Below are positions 13,494 through 23,220 of a stretch of 64,000 nucleotides of DNA, piece after piece. Each line of letters starts with the position of its first letter. Within the stretch, counting starts at the first letter, position 1. The position numbers and the translations under genes are program-made. Below the pieces are notes generated by a model. It made no database searches and had not been told where the DNA came from. It saw nothing but the letters and a program-made list of their open reading frames with translations. This stretch comes from Saksenaea vasiformis B4078 (Eukaryota; Mucoromycota; Mucoromycetes; Mucorales; Saksenaeaceae): contig JNDT01002319.1 of the NCBI GenBank assembly GCA_000697055.1, positions 1 to 64,000 of the forward strand. The letters are read 5' to 3'.

Positions 13494-16400
13494 TTAAGAA
13501 GCGCCAGAGTAACTTCTTCGCTGTTGCAGTTCTTCTTCTTGTTCTCCTTCTTGTTCTGGTTTGGGTGCAAATAATATATCATAGACGCGTGTGACACGTT
13601 CTTCCCGTTCAAACATCACCACATGTATCCTTGTTGCCAGACTGGTCTGCAGCACGGACGCCGTGGTATCACCCGAAGGTGCATGGACGCAGCGAATATG
13701 ATGACCACCAAAAGCCTGAACAAGTTCCAACTAAAACAAGGAAGACGTCAGCATAGCAATCCTAATTTCTGGGAGGGGGGGGGGGGTAGGTTACCCTTTT
13801 CATATGCCAAATCTCGATGACGGTGGGTGAAAAGGCAATCAGGTAAGGATAGGCTACAGTAACACGTTTTATACGTGACTGAAATTCGATGCGAATGGCT
13901 GGGTCGCCATCAACAGACCAAGCGGCCAGTTCGTCACAGACGATTCCGCCTCCCTGAGGCAGAGGAAGAAAGCCAACAAGGGAGGGTTCTTGTGTCAGAA
14001 ACGTTGTTCTTGACGAAAAGACATCGACACATTCCACACCTTCCGTCATGGACCGGATATACAAGGCGTTGTAGGCAATTTCTAAACTACACGGTTCATG
14101 CAAACGTAATCGATATTCCTAGCAAAACAGAAAAGGTGAGAGCGACCAAAAAAGAAAAAAGAAAAAAGGTGTCTTTTTTTTTTCTTACTTTACGTTTCTC
14201 AAAACCCAGGGTCACGGTTGGTTTCGGAACAAGAACAACAAGAATGACGGTGTGGCGTCTTCGTTTCAAATAACAAAGGACTGGTTGTTGGCAAATCGTG
14301 CCTACGGCGAAGCACAAGACACCTGAATTTTTGATAATTATTCCTCTCGGTGCAAAGGAACACAAGGCACTGGTTGTATAGGCAGTTAAACAGCGTTTTG
14401 GATGACGTCCAAAAACAAGGACAATGTTTTTATCGAATAAGGCAAGTTGTTGACAAGGTTGTGGTTGGTATTCTACAAGATGAAACGGACCAGACGTTTC
14501 TCTTGGACCAACCCATACACCTCGTTGTGTACCCAAAGCAATCATCTTACCTTGGCCATCGGGTCCATCTAAAAAAAAAAAGAAAAACAGATGAGAGAAC
14601 ACGTGGAGGTTAACGAAACACAAAACACAATTCTTTTTTTTACCAAAGGCAAGGGTGCATGTGATGCGTCCACAACCGGTGGGGAACAAGAGCTGACCAT
14701 TACGATCGATAGGTTGACTTGAGCTCACGGGGACATCACAGAGCGCAAAAAGTCGAAAAGGACCAGGTGACATGACCTGAAGACGTTGATGCCATGTATC
14801 GCGTTCTTGCACCGTGCTACAGATAAAACGGAAGGTGCAATCAGGATCAGCAAGATGACTAATCGTGAGGGTACGTGAGGAAGGAAGATGATAACTAGGT
14901 GATTGTGGCGAAGGAAGGGGGAGCTCATCATCACCAACACCACCACCCTCCTCCTCTTCTTCTTCTTCAGGTACGGTTTGATTTTGTTTCCGTCGAAGGC
15001 TTTGGCGAAGATGGTTCATAAAGCGGGCGCGCAGATGTAAACCTGTGATGGAGCCGCTGACATCGGAGCGCCGTCTTCGAATGGAAGAAAGTAGGAGACC
15101 TGGTTGTGCGACGCGTGAAGAGATGCGACGAATAAAGGACCGTGGTGTGATGATATAAAGCATGGGGAGGGGAATGGGACGACCGAGAAGGGTAAATTCT
15201 TCGTAACCATCGGGGGCACGATGCAGGCGGGTGATGAGGAGCATATGTGAAAAGAGAAAGAGATGGCATTTGATCGACGTGAGGGAATGGGATGTGGAGC
15301 GTGAAAGGACGAGATCGCCTTCGTAGAGGAGACAGCAGTGGTTGGGTAACAGTTGGCGAAGGGTGATGGTGGGTGGGATGAAAAGCGAGGAGGCAATCTG
15401 AAGGAGACGTGTTTCGATTTGTGATTTTTGTGTTGCTTCATTCATGCGACGTTGGAGATCGTTGAGGGATTCGACAGCGGCGTTCAGGGCCAAGGTGTCA
15501 CCATCCTGTGTTGTGTAGCGTAGGATGGCGGCGATGAGGAGGCGGAGTCGTCCGATGCGGTGGACAGGCATGGTAAGAAAATGGCGCAAACCCAATTTCC
15601 GTTCGTTTTCCTGCGCGTCTTGGGCCAGGAGAAACTGGTGGAAGGCAGGATTGCGATGGATTTCGGTAGTAAGGATGCTCATGGCTTTCACGTGGGCTGC
15701 TGCGTAAACGACATAGGGTGTCTCGAGACGGGCGACGTGTTTGAGAACAAGTGTGCCGACAAGGCCAAATAAACCATCGATGGAACGACGGCGGGCCATT
15801 AGGTCTGCACAGACGCGGCGATGTATTTTGGCCAGCATTTCATAGTTGCAAAAGAGAAGGTCATGGACTTTTTGTCGCCGTAGTTGTTCGATGCATGATG
15901 ATTGGATAAGTGGCTGCGCATAAATATCGTGCAGAATGTCAAAATCATGCGAATACTGTTGTTCGGAATGCAACAGTTCAGCGATAGCAGACTGGCGTTT
16001 CATTTCGTGCAGAGATAAGGAGTTACGGATATGTTCGGGCACATGTTCAATCCAGTAGTAGTCAACAGTCGGCTAAACACACAAAAGAGTATGTATGTGT
16101 GAGAGAGAGTGAGTGAGAGAAAAGAGAGCGATCATCAGCTGGGGCTAGCTCCTTCTCAACTATTCTCTTTTAGGACTCCTCCTTAGGTTTCTTCTTCTTC
16201 CTCCTCCTCCTTCCCTCTTTTTTTCTCCCTGTTTAGGATTTCATATTTGTTTTACCTTTTCTGCATCGTCGGGATCCCATAGACGGAGCTTTCCTGCGAG
16301 GGTTTTATGAGGACAAGTGGGAGAATAGCATCCCTGCGGGCGGCCATCGCACCGAGATGCATAGCACGTCGTCAGGGGGACAAAAAGACCATGAATGGAT

Positions 16401-16835
16401 TTCCCTGTCAATTGGAAATGGGTTTCCAATGGAACCAACAAACCATGATGAATAAAACTATCGAGTAAAGAACGAGCAAGAATAGCACTGGAAGCATTTT
16501 CAGCCAGTACATAACAGACAGCATCCTGTGACACACACAAGAAAATGAACTAAATGGGGGATATATTTTTTTTTTTTGGTCTTCTCTTACAAGAGCTTCT
16601 TGTTTTGTAATGCGTGTATCGACTGCGGCTTCAATAAATAAAAGGGTTAACTGAGAGAGAAAGGCAGTCGGACGATGTGGGTCGGAAAGATCGGAGTGAG
16701 ACTCGATCCAAGAGGTGTCACGGTTCTTTTTCAAAAGAAGAATGGTTTAAAAAAGGGGGAAAGCCATTGTGGGGGGAGGGAGGGAGAGGAGCAGTGTTTT
16801 TTTTTTTTCGAAAAAGACAACGTACTTACAGCCAT
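13494..16835 (-). CDS. Rho guanine nucleotide exchange factor, DEP-DH-PH-CNH (Rom2-like)
   Basis: An activator of Rho1-type GTPases in cell-wall integrity signalling. Exons: 16835-16830 (ATGGCT only, tentative), 16725-16591, 16525-16256, 16072-14644, 14568-14189, 14118-13795, 13730-13494, giving 926 residues. In order: a DEP domain (about 10-130, with LLDSFIHHGLLVPLE), a DH domain (about 160-340, starting KRQSAIAELLHSEQQYSHDF), a PH domain with a long Ser/Arg and poly-Glu insert (EEEEEEEGGG), then a citron homology domain (about 610-900, starting GKMIALGTQRGVWVG). The domain order is that of yeast Rom1/Rom2 and fission yeast Rgf proteins. The 6-nt first exon fits the GTAAGT donor exactly but is less sure than the rest. 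Divergent from the coiled-coil gene at 17076. Confidence 0.93.
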
Positions 16836-17075
16836 AAGGAGAAATAAAGAGAGAGAAAAAGTTGGGGAAAGAAGAGAAAAAACTAACGCTTATTGATCAT
16901 AAAAAAGGCAATAGTACCATCATGTGTGTCAAATTGCTTAGTTGAAAGACCGACATTAAGTCCCCTTTTGTTTAATTGTTCGTCCTCTCTTTCTCTCTCT
17001 CTCTCTGTCTCTCTCTCTCTCTCTCTTTCTTTCTTCTTTTTCTTCAATTTACACAAAAAAATAATAATATATAGT
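16836..17075. promoter_or_regulatory. divergent promoter region with CT-rich tract
   Basis: About 240 bp between the tentative RhoGEF ATG (minus) and the coiled-coil gene ATG (plus). It contains a (CT)n-type pyrimidine tract at 16987-17040, common in fungal promoters. No specific site was identified. Confidence 0.5.
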
Positions 17076-18395
17076 ATGCATCGTTATTCTGTACCTGTAG
17101 CGGCGACGATGACGACGACGACGACGACGAAAGACAGTCTTAGTACTGTAAATAACCTAATGAATTATTCAATACCTTTACACGAAGGTTCTCCGATGTC
17201 CCTGGTAAGGTTTACTTTCTTTGTTTGTCACGTGCGGGACAATATAGTAATAACTATGTGTGTTTTCATCAGGGTAGGATAGATGAACCTCGACGGACGA
17301 TTGGCAATGGACATGTTGATACTCAGTTGAAGCAATTGCAGGCCAAGAATGAGGAACTGACATTATCGAATGTTCGTCTTGCACGCAGCAATCGTATACT
17401 CAAGTTAGATTGTGATCGACTTGTTGATCAGCAGACAGCAGAACTAAAACGAGAAATGAATGAACTTCGTCTTCAGAATATTCGATTACAACGAAGTAAT
17501 CGTCTCCTTCAAGATGATCTTATGATGAAAACGGTAGGCAGGTAATGAATGATTATAGAAAAGAGAAAGATGAACCCATATTTATTAGGAAGAATTGAAC
17601 AAACTGCGTGATGATCAAATTCGGAAAATGAAAAACGTGGGACCAGAGTACGAATACCTAGTACAAATTATCAATCTTTTATATCGACAGGTAAAAAGAA
17701 AGGTTATTATTATTATTTTTAATATTCATAGCATGTTTCTATTAATTTAGTTGGAGGGGAAGCCTACATGTGACAAGACATGTTGTTATACCAATCAACC
17801 ATTGAGTCAGGGATTTTCAGTGCTTACATTACCACCTGAAAGTGAGGAACAGAAGCCGGAGCCACAACATATCTGTCGACCGGTGATTCATTCAAATATC
17901 TCCGGTGGAAGTTTGGCCAGTGCGTTGGAACAGGAAAATAATGAACTCCGTGAGAATCTACAAGCATTACATCAAGATCAAGAAACACTTTATGAAATAT
18001 TGAAAGAGAAGGAAGAAGATGCGGAAATATTAAAATGTGAACTTCGTATGAAAGATGATATTGTTAGTCAACTGGAACGAGATTTTGAAAGAATGGAGAT
18101 GGAAGTGATTGATTTACAAAAGGTAAACAAAAAAGAAAAAGATGATAAAACTTTTTACTTACTTAACCATCTATCTATCATTTATATATATAATATATAG
18201 GATTGGCGTTATCCTGATCGATTGAAATCAGAATCATCCTTTTCGGATATTCAAGCATTTCCTATTCCACCACCTTTACCTAAAGATTCTTCTGCTATTA
18301 CAAGAACCATGTCTAGTAGTGGTACTACATCTTCTGACTCATCTCCCTCATCACTTGAAGATACACAAGAATCTGATTTCTATTCACTAAGGTAG
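17076..18395 (+). CDS. coiled-coil protein of unknown function
   Basis: Five exons (17076-17204, 17273-17533, 17589-17690, 17751-18122, 18201-18395), all phase 0, give 352 residues. The N-terminus carries a poly-Thr tract encoded by a (GAC)n run. Two long heptad-rich helices follow: residues about 55-130 (KQLQAKNEELTLSNVRLARS, LRLQNIRLQRSNRLLQDDL) and about 205-270 (ALEQENNELRENLQAL, MKDDIVSQLERDFERMEME). The motif N.RL.RSN is repeated. A cysteine cluster (CDKTCC) sits between them. The tail is Ser/Thr-rich and probably disordered and phosphorylated. It may be a scaffold or cytoskeletal adaptor, but no family is recognised. Confidence 0.85.
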
Positions 18396-18609
18396 TGGAT
18401 CAAAAATAAACAAAATATTATCCAATCAAGTAGAAAGATGAAGACCACGTACCCAATTTCAATAGGATCATGTGGTCCTTTTCTCTCTGGGTTGTCAACT
18501 GCACTGTGCATAGTGACTGCCTGATTTTTCCAGGTGCTAAAAAAAAAAAAAAAATCAACAGACACACCAGAATAATTTTTTCTTTTTTCGTCCTCTCTTC
18601 TCCCAACCC

Positions 18610-18641
<32 letters not shown>

Positions 18642-18987
18642 AAGCTTTTTTGTTTTTTTGTTTTTTTTTAAAAAAAAAAGAGAGGAAAGAGTTCGATCGT
18701 CTAAAGTAAAAAGAAAAGAAGAAGAAGAATAAGAAGAAGAAGAAGAAGAAGAAGAAGAAAACCAAAACAAAAAGAAGGAAAACGAAACAGTTAGTTTTCT
18801 TTCTCTTTCTCTCTTTTTCTCTCTCTCTTTTTTGCCAACTCATTGCAACTGATCAGTTCGGTTGGGAGTTTCTTAACCTTTTTTTTTTTTTTTACTTTAT
18901 TCTCTCTCTTTTTCTTGTGTGTGCGTTCATTCACATACACAGTCCCTTCTCTCTATCTCTTTATCTCTCATATATATTCCCTTAACG
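18396..18987. other. low-complexity intergenic region
   Basis: Dominated by homopolymer and simple repeats: T-run 18610-18636, A-run around 18539-18554, (GAA)n at 18718-18760, CT-rich 18798-18830. It probably combines the 3' region of the coiled-coil gene with the promoter of the cyclin gene. The open frames here are made of Phe or Lys runs and are not credible genes. Confidence 0.65.
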
Positions 18988-20347
18988 ATGCATTTGAGAG
19001 TGGAACCAGCACAGACGTATACATTATTCCCTACGAACAAACCTGGATTCTTCAATCATCTTCCTTTCCCGACACTATCACCAGAGAAACAGCGACATTC
19101 TGCTTTTGAGCCTTTATTGCCGCCATCCCCTCCTCTGACGAATCAACCCGTTGTTCATATGATGGCGCAGCTCTCGGAATTTGCTGCTTTTATGGTTTAT
19201 GTAATGTGGCATGCAAGGAAACCAGCACATCAAAAACAGACCACTACTGCTACTACTTCTTCATTCTATCGATCAAATGCTGCTCTTACCTTTGATCCAA
19301 GTCCAGCATTTAAAAAGTTTTGTCTGCAGGTAAAGAAAAGATAACACCCTGAAATGCAACTCTTATGCATATCTCTAAAAAAAATTCTCCCTTAATTCTC
19401 CACAAAAAAAGATACTTACAGCAACACAACTCTCGGAATCTACGATTTACCTTGCTTTGAAATATATCGCCATCTTATTACAATCCAATCCCATGATTGA
19501 AGGTGCAGAAGGTTCAGAATATCGTCTCTTTATTGTTGCCTTGATACTTGGTAAGTAAAAAAAAAAAAACATGAAACCCCAACGCCTCCCTCCCCTCACA
19601 CCACATGTGATACTTAAATTCTTCTTCTTCCCTCTCTCTCTAGCCAATAAGTTTCTGGATGATAATACCTTTACAAACAAAACTTGGTCGGATGTCAGTG
19701 GTATGAAGGTGCATGATTTAAATATTATGGAAGCCGAATTTCTGGAAGCATTGGATTATAATCTCTTTGTACGGGAAAACGAATTCACAAAATGGAAAAC
19801 AATGTTGGATGTGTGTCGTGAACGAATTCAATTCTCGAGTTTGGATCATTTACCACAACAACGTCAAAAATTCATCTTATCCATGCTACATCATTTGGGA
19901 TTATACGAAGAAGACGAACAAGAGAAAAAACGCCGACAAGACTTGGAACGACAACAACAACAACAACGTGCTGCCTTGTGGGAATCCCATCCTACCATGG
20001 AACGAGAATACCAACTCTTTGTAACATCGGCAAAACAACAACAACAACGCCACCCTACAAATCACTTTCCTGCACCCATCGGTCATCCGCCTCCAAAGTT
20101 ACCGCTTGCTGTAGGCGACCATTTGTATTACAACCAAGATCTTCCTCGTCGTTACTCAAGTGACTGTCGTCTAGCGCCGATCCAACCATCTATCAACAAC
20201 ACACAATCATCGTGGGACCCTTTTGGTTACAATCTGTATCCAATGGATCATAAACAAGATCTCTCGTATTACTCATCACAACCCTTTCCGCAACAACCAA
20301 TACATAATCGACCGCTTGTACCGTTGTCATGGAGAAATTACAGCTAA
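18988..20347 (+). CDS. Pcl/Pas1-type cyclin
   Basis: Exons 18988-19329, 19412-19550 and 19644-20347 give 394 residues. The central cyclin box runs from about residue 60 to 220 with the family hallmarks: [45 protein letters not shown], and NIMEAEFLEALDYNLFV. This is the PHO80/Pcl-like group that partners a Pho85-type CDK and includes fission yeast Pas1. The C-terminal 150 residues are Gln/Pro/Tyr-rich and disordered. The substrate or phase of action cannot be told from sequence. The gene converges with the PPR gene. Confidence 0.88.
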
Positions 20348-20442
20348 TCTCGAAACAAATCTTTTTTTTTCTTTTTTCTTTATCTATTTCCCTTCTTTTT
20401 TTTTTTTCCTTTTTTTTTTTTTAAAAAAAAATCCTGCAACTA

Positions 20443-20486
<44 letters not shown>

Positions 20487-20784
20487 AGGAAGAGACAACC
20501 TCCTACTGACTTCTCTCTCTCTTTTTTTTTTTTTATTTTTTTTTTTTATTTTTCTCTTTTTTCTTTTTTAAATACTCCCAATCGTTTATCAACCTTTTTT
20601 TTTTTTATAAAAAAAAAAGGAAAGAAGAAGAACCAGCTCATTAAAGATATCTCTCTTTTTTTTTTTCCTTTGAATAGTTGTTTTATAACATCCAATCATA
20701 ATCTAATTTGCATGAAACCCACCAAAATAAGGAAAAAGGGGGTTTGTGATTCTATCCTACAAATTACCATTCTTTTTTTTTTGT
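20348..20784. other. T-rich convergent intergenic region
   Basis: This is the spacer between converging cyclin and PPR genes. It is mostly T-runs, including an uninterrupted run of about 41 T (20445-20485). An apparent 223-codon frame across it is composed largely of Phe codons and is not a gene. Confidence 0.8.
20445..20485. repeat. poly(T) run of about 41 bp
   Basis: Uninterrupted T homopolymer, the longest in the window. Its length is the kind most affected by sequencing slippage. Confidence 0.85.
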
Positions 20785-23220
20785 TTATTTGTTACATTTG
20801 CTTAGTTTCTTTAGTAGATATTTATCAGGTCGAAGATTACGATTGGCCATATCTTCATCAATCACTTGTTTTGCCAAATCCGTTCTACCCATGATAAGGA
20901 ATCCTTCAATCAACATTGTATACGTCCGTTCATCAGGTGATACGCCCGTCTCTTTTTCCATTTCGATCATCATCAACCGTGCACGTTGTATTCGTCCTTT
21001 TCTTGCCCATCCAAGAATCATTTGATGATAAATCTCTTGATTTGGTTTCATACCCAACGATTGCATATGGGTATAAAGTCGTTGTGCCATTGGCATTGCT
21101 TTGGGACTTGCTGTCGTTCCATCCAATAATAATTTGAACGTGATATAATCGCCATAGATCGGTTGGCCTTTGGTGCTAGGGAATAATGCCCCTCGATCGT
21201 TGTTCAAGAAGACTTTGGTTGCCCAGATCGGTCCTGAGACCGCCATCAGACGTGTCAATGCAATGTTATTCACCCACACCTGATCTGCCCGTGTCGACCC
21301 GTGATCCTTTAGCAATTTATCAACTAATTCATTGCGAATATGACCCTCCTTGTAAATATTGAGTAACATTCTCAATGTCGTTTCGTCAGGAGCCACTCCC
21401 ACTAATCGCATATGCTCAAGAATCCCAAGAATCTTGCCAAACTGAGTAAAGTTTTCCTGTTGGGCCGTCATTCGTATCAAGAGATTAAAATCAACCACAT
21501 CCGGATCAAACGTGTGGCTTGCCAACTTCTTAAAGATCGAAAGTGCCGCCTTGATATCACACGCCGTGATATAACACGCAATCAACGATGTCAATGCTGC
21601 GTGGGATAAATGGCCCACTTTCTCGTTCATGCGAAGCACCTCCTCAAAAAGAACAATATCTCCCGTCTGCGCACACAGGGAGTACAAGGGTAAAAGTAAC
21701 TCTTGGTTCACCACCACCGTTTCCCCTGCTGCTGCTGCTGCTACGGCGGAAGGACTTGGATTTTGGGCCTTGAAATCTTCAAAAACCGCTCTGGCTTTGC
21801 CATAGTCTTTGCTTCGTACAAATCCCTGAAGAACCGTTGTATAAAAATCAAGCGTCATGGCGGAAGGGTATCGTTGTGTAAATCGTCGGTATAACCGCAT
21901 CAAATCCTCAGGATTTTTCCGTTTGGCCAAAAGAGCTATCAGTCGATAATTTAAATCAGCATCCAGTATTATCTTAAACGCTTCCTCTTGTTGTTGTTGT
22001 AGTTCATCCACCCTTTCCCACAACGTCATTGCCTGCTTTACATCCTCATGCGACACGTAATACGACAACAGTCTCTGCGCCACAAAGGCATAGCCCTCCT
22101 TGTCGCCGCAGCGCAACGCATCCGCCAACAAGTCATGCGCCACCGCTGTCTGAAACGTAAACAAACTGCTCCCCAACAGCCGGTTCAAAATCGCCCGTGT
22201 ACGCAGGCCCAGCTCACGCCGTCGTAAGTACACCTTTCGTGCATCATTCAATCGCCATTGACGAATACATTGTTTTGCAAACCGGTCCAACGCCAGATCT
22301 AACAATTTCTCGCTATCTCCCTTCGCGTCAAGAAGAAGATGATCATCACCAGGATGTTGACTTAGAAACCGTACAGCCCTTTCTTTTTCGCCTTGGCGTA
22401 ACCATCCCTCCACAATATACCCCACGGTGGCCTCTGCCGGTGGCCAGACATCCAATGTTTTCATTCTTGCTACCCATGCTTCTGCTTCCTCCATACGGTC
22501 CGCCGCAGAGAGTAAAGCAACCACCGAGGTAAACGCCTCTTGCGAAGGCTGTCCCCATGATGCTACTCCTTCTTCTTCTTCTTTTGCTTCTGCTTCGTGG
22601 ATGAGATGTTCCAGCAGTCGTAGTGCATGATCGATATCCTCGGTCTCTCTGTACAACAAAATCAACTGTTCGGCGTGATGTTTTGTGAAACTTGCATCCG
22701 GCGAGGTCACCGTGCGGAGATCTTCCAAGATTTGAACAGCCACACGCACCACCCCTTGCAGACGTGGGTTATCTGGATTAGGCGTAAACACATCCACCAA
22801 AGCATCAAAATCTTGCGTCGTCAGTTGTTGCAACAGCAGCGGATGCACACGAATACGATTGTACAGTTTTTGTAGTCGTAATCGACGATGGCGTCGTCCA
22901 ATGGTGGTCCTGACCAGCGCGAGACGTGCCATGCGTCTATCGGCTCGATTACTGACCGAGTAAAGTTCATGACGCAATTGATCGATCAATCCCGGTTCTT
23001 CCGGTTTCGCCAGATTGAAATAGGAAATAGGTTGCATGCGTGGTCGTTGCCTGGTGAATGGAAAAGACCCGTCGGGCTTTGCTGGACGCGTGAATGGCAC
23101 CATCTGAGCGGTGGAAAATCGTCGCCAAAGACAACTTTTACATAACATCTTTGCAGAAGAAAAAAAAGAAAAGCTTTGAGGTCGCCAGCCTTCTCGTCTC
23201 AATACAGACTGAAAAGACAT
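20785..23220 (-). CDS. mitochondrial pentatricopeptide-repeat (PPR) protein
   Basis: An uninterrupted frame of 811 residues from ATG 23220. An alternative ATG at 23148 (MLCKSCLWRRFSTAQ) also gives a good presequence, and the frame stays open further upstream to 23415. The N-terminus is basic and Ser/Phe-rich, as in mitochondrial precursors. Degenerate PPR units are visible throughout, for example EAFTSVVALLSAADRMEEAE, DFYTTVLQGFVRSKDYGKAR, EIYHQMILGWARKGRIQRAR and RTYTMLIEGFLIMGRTDLAK. Such proteins bind organellar RNA and act in maturation or translation of specific mitochondrial mRNAs; the target is unknown. Intronless, unlike most neighbours. Confidence 0.9.
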   Translation of the reverse strand: MSFQSVLRREGWRPQSFSFFSSAKMLCKSCLWRRFSTAQMVPFTRPAKPDGSFPFTRQRPRMQPISYFNLAKPEEPGLIDQLRHELYSVSNRADRRMARLALVRTTIGRRHRRLRLQKLYNRIRVHPLLLQQLTTQDFDALVDVFTPNPDNPRLQGVVRVAVQILEDLRTVTSPDASFTKHHAEQLILLYRETEDIDHALRLLEHLIHEAEAKEEEEGVASWGQPSQEAFTSVVALLSAADRMEEAEAWVARMKTLDVWPPAEATVGYIVEGWLRQGEKERAVRFLSQHPGDDHLLLDAKGDSEKLLDLALDRFAKQCIRQWRLNDARKVYLRRRELGLRTRAILNRLLGSSLFTFQTAVAHDLLADALRCGDKEGYAFVAQRLLSYYVSHEDVKQAMTLWERVDELQQQQEEAFKIILDADLNYRLIALLAKRKNPEDLMRLYRRFTQRYPSAMTLDFYTTVLQGFVRSKDYGKARAVFEDFKAQNPSPSAVAAAAAGETVVVNQELLLPLYSLCAQTGDIVLFEEVLRMNEKVGHLSHAALTSLIACYITACDIKAALSIFKKLASHTFDPDVVDFNLLIRMTAQQENFTQFGKILGILEHMRLVGVAPDETTLRMLLNIYKEGHIRNELVDKLLKDHGSTRADQVWVNNIALTRLMAVSGPIWATKVFLNNDRGALFPSTKGQPIYGDYITFKLLLDGTTASPKAMPMAQRLYTHMQSLGMKPNQEIYHQMILGWARKGRIQRARLMMIEMEKETGVSPDERTYTMLIEGFLIMGRTDLAKQVIDEDMANRNLRPDKYLLKKLSKCNK

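Noticed and set aside
13247..13612. 121-codon minus-strand frame overlapping the zinc-ribbon gene and the RhoGEF 3' end
   Set aside because: Low-complexity Lys/Phe/Leu sequence. The spliced zinc-ribbon model explains the region better.
17103..17129. (GAC)n run considered as a non-coding microsatellite
   Set aside because: It lies in the first exon of the coiled-coil gene, where it encodes the Thr tract.
18418..18843. 141-codon minus-strand frame rich in Lys and Phe
   Set aside because: Product of A/T and GAA repeats in a spacer.
20223..20894. 223-codon plus-strand frame downstream of the cyclin
   Set aside because: It mostly reads poly-Phe from T-runs, overlaps the end of the cyclin and the antisense of the PPR gene, and has no domain.
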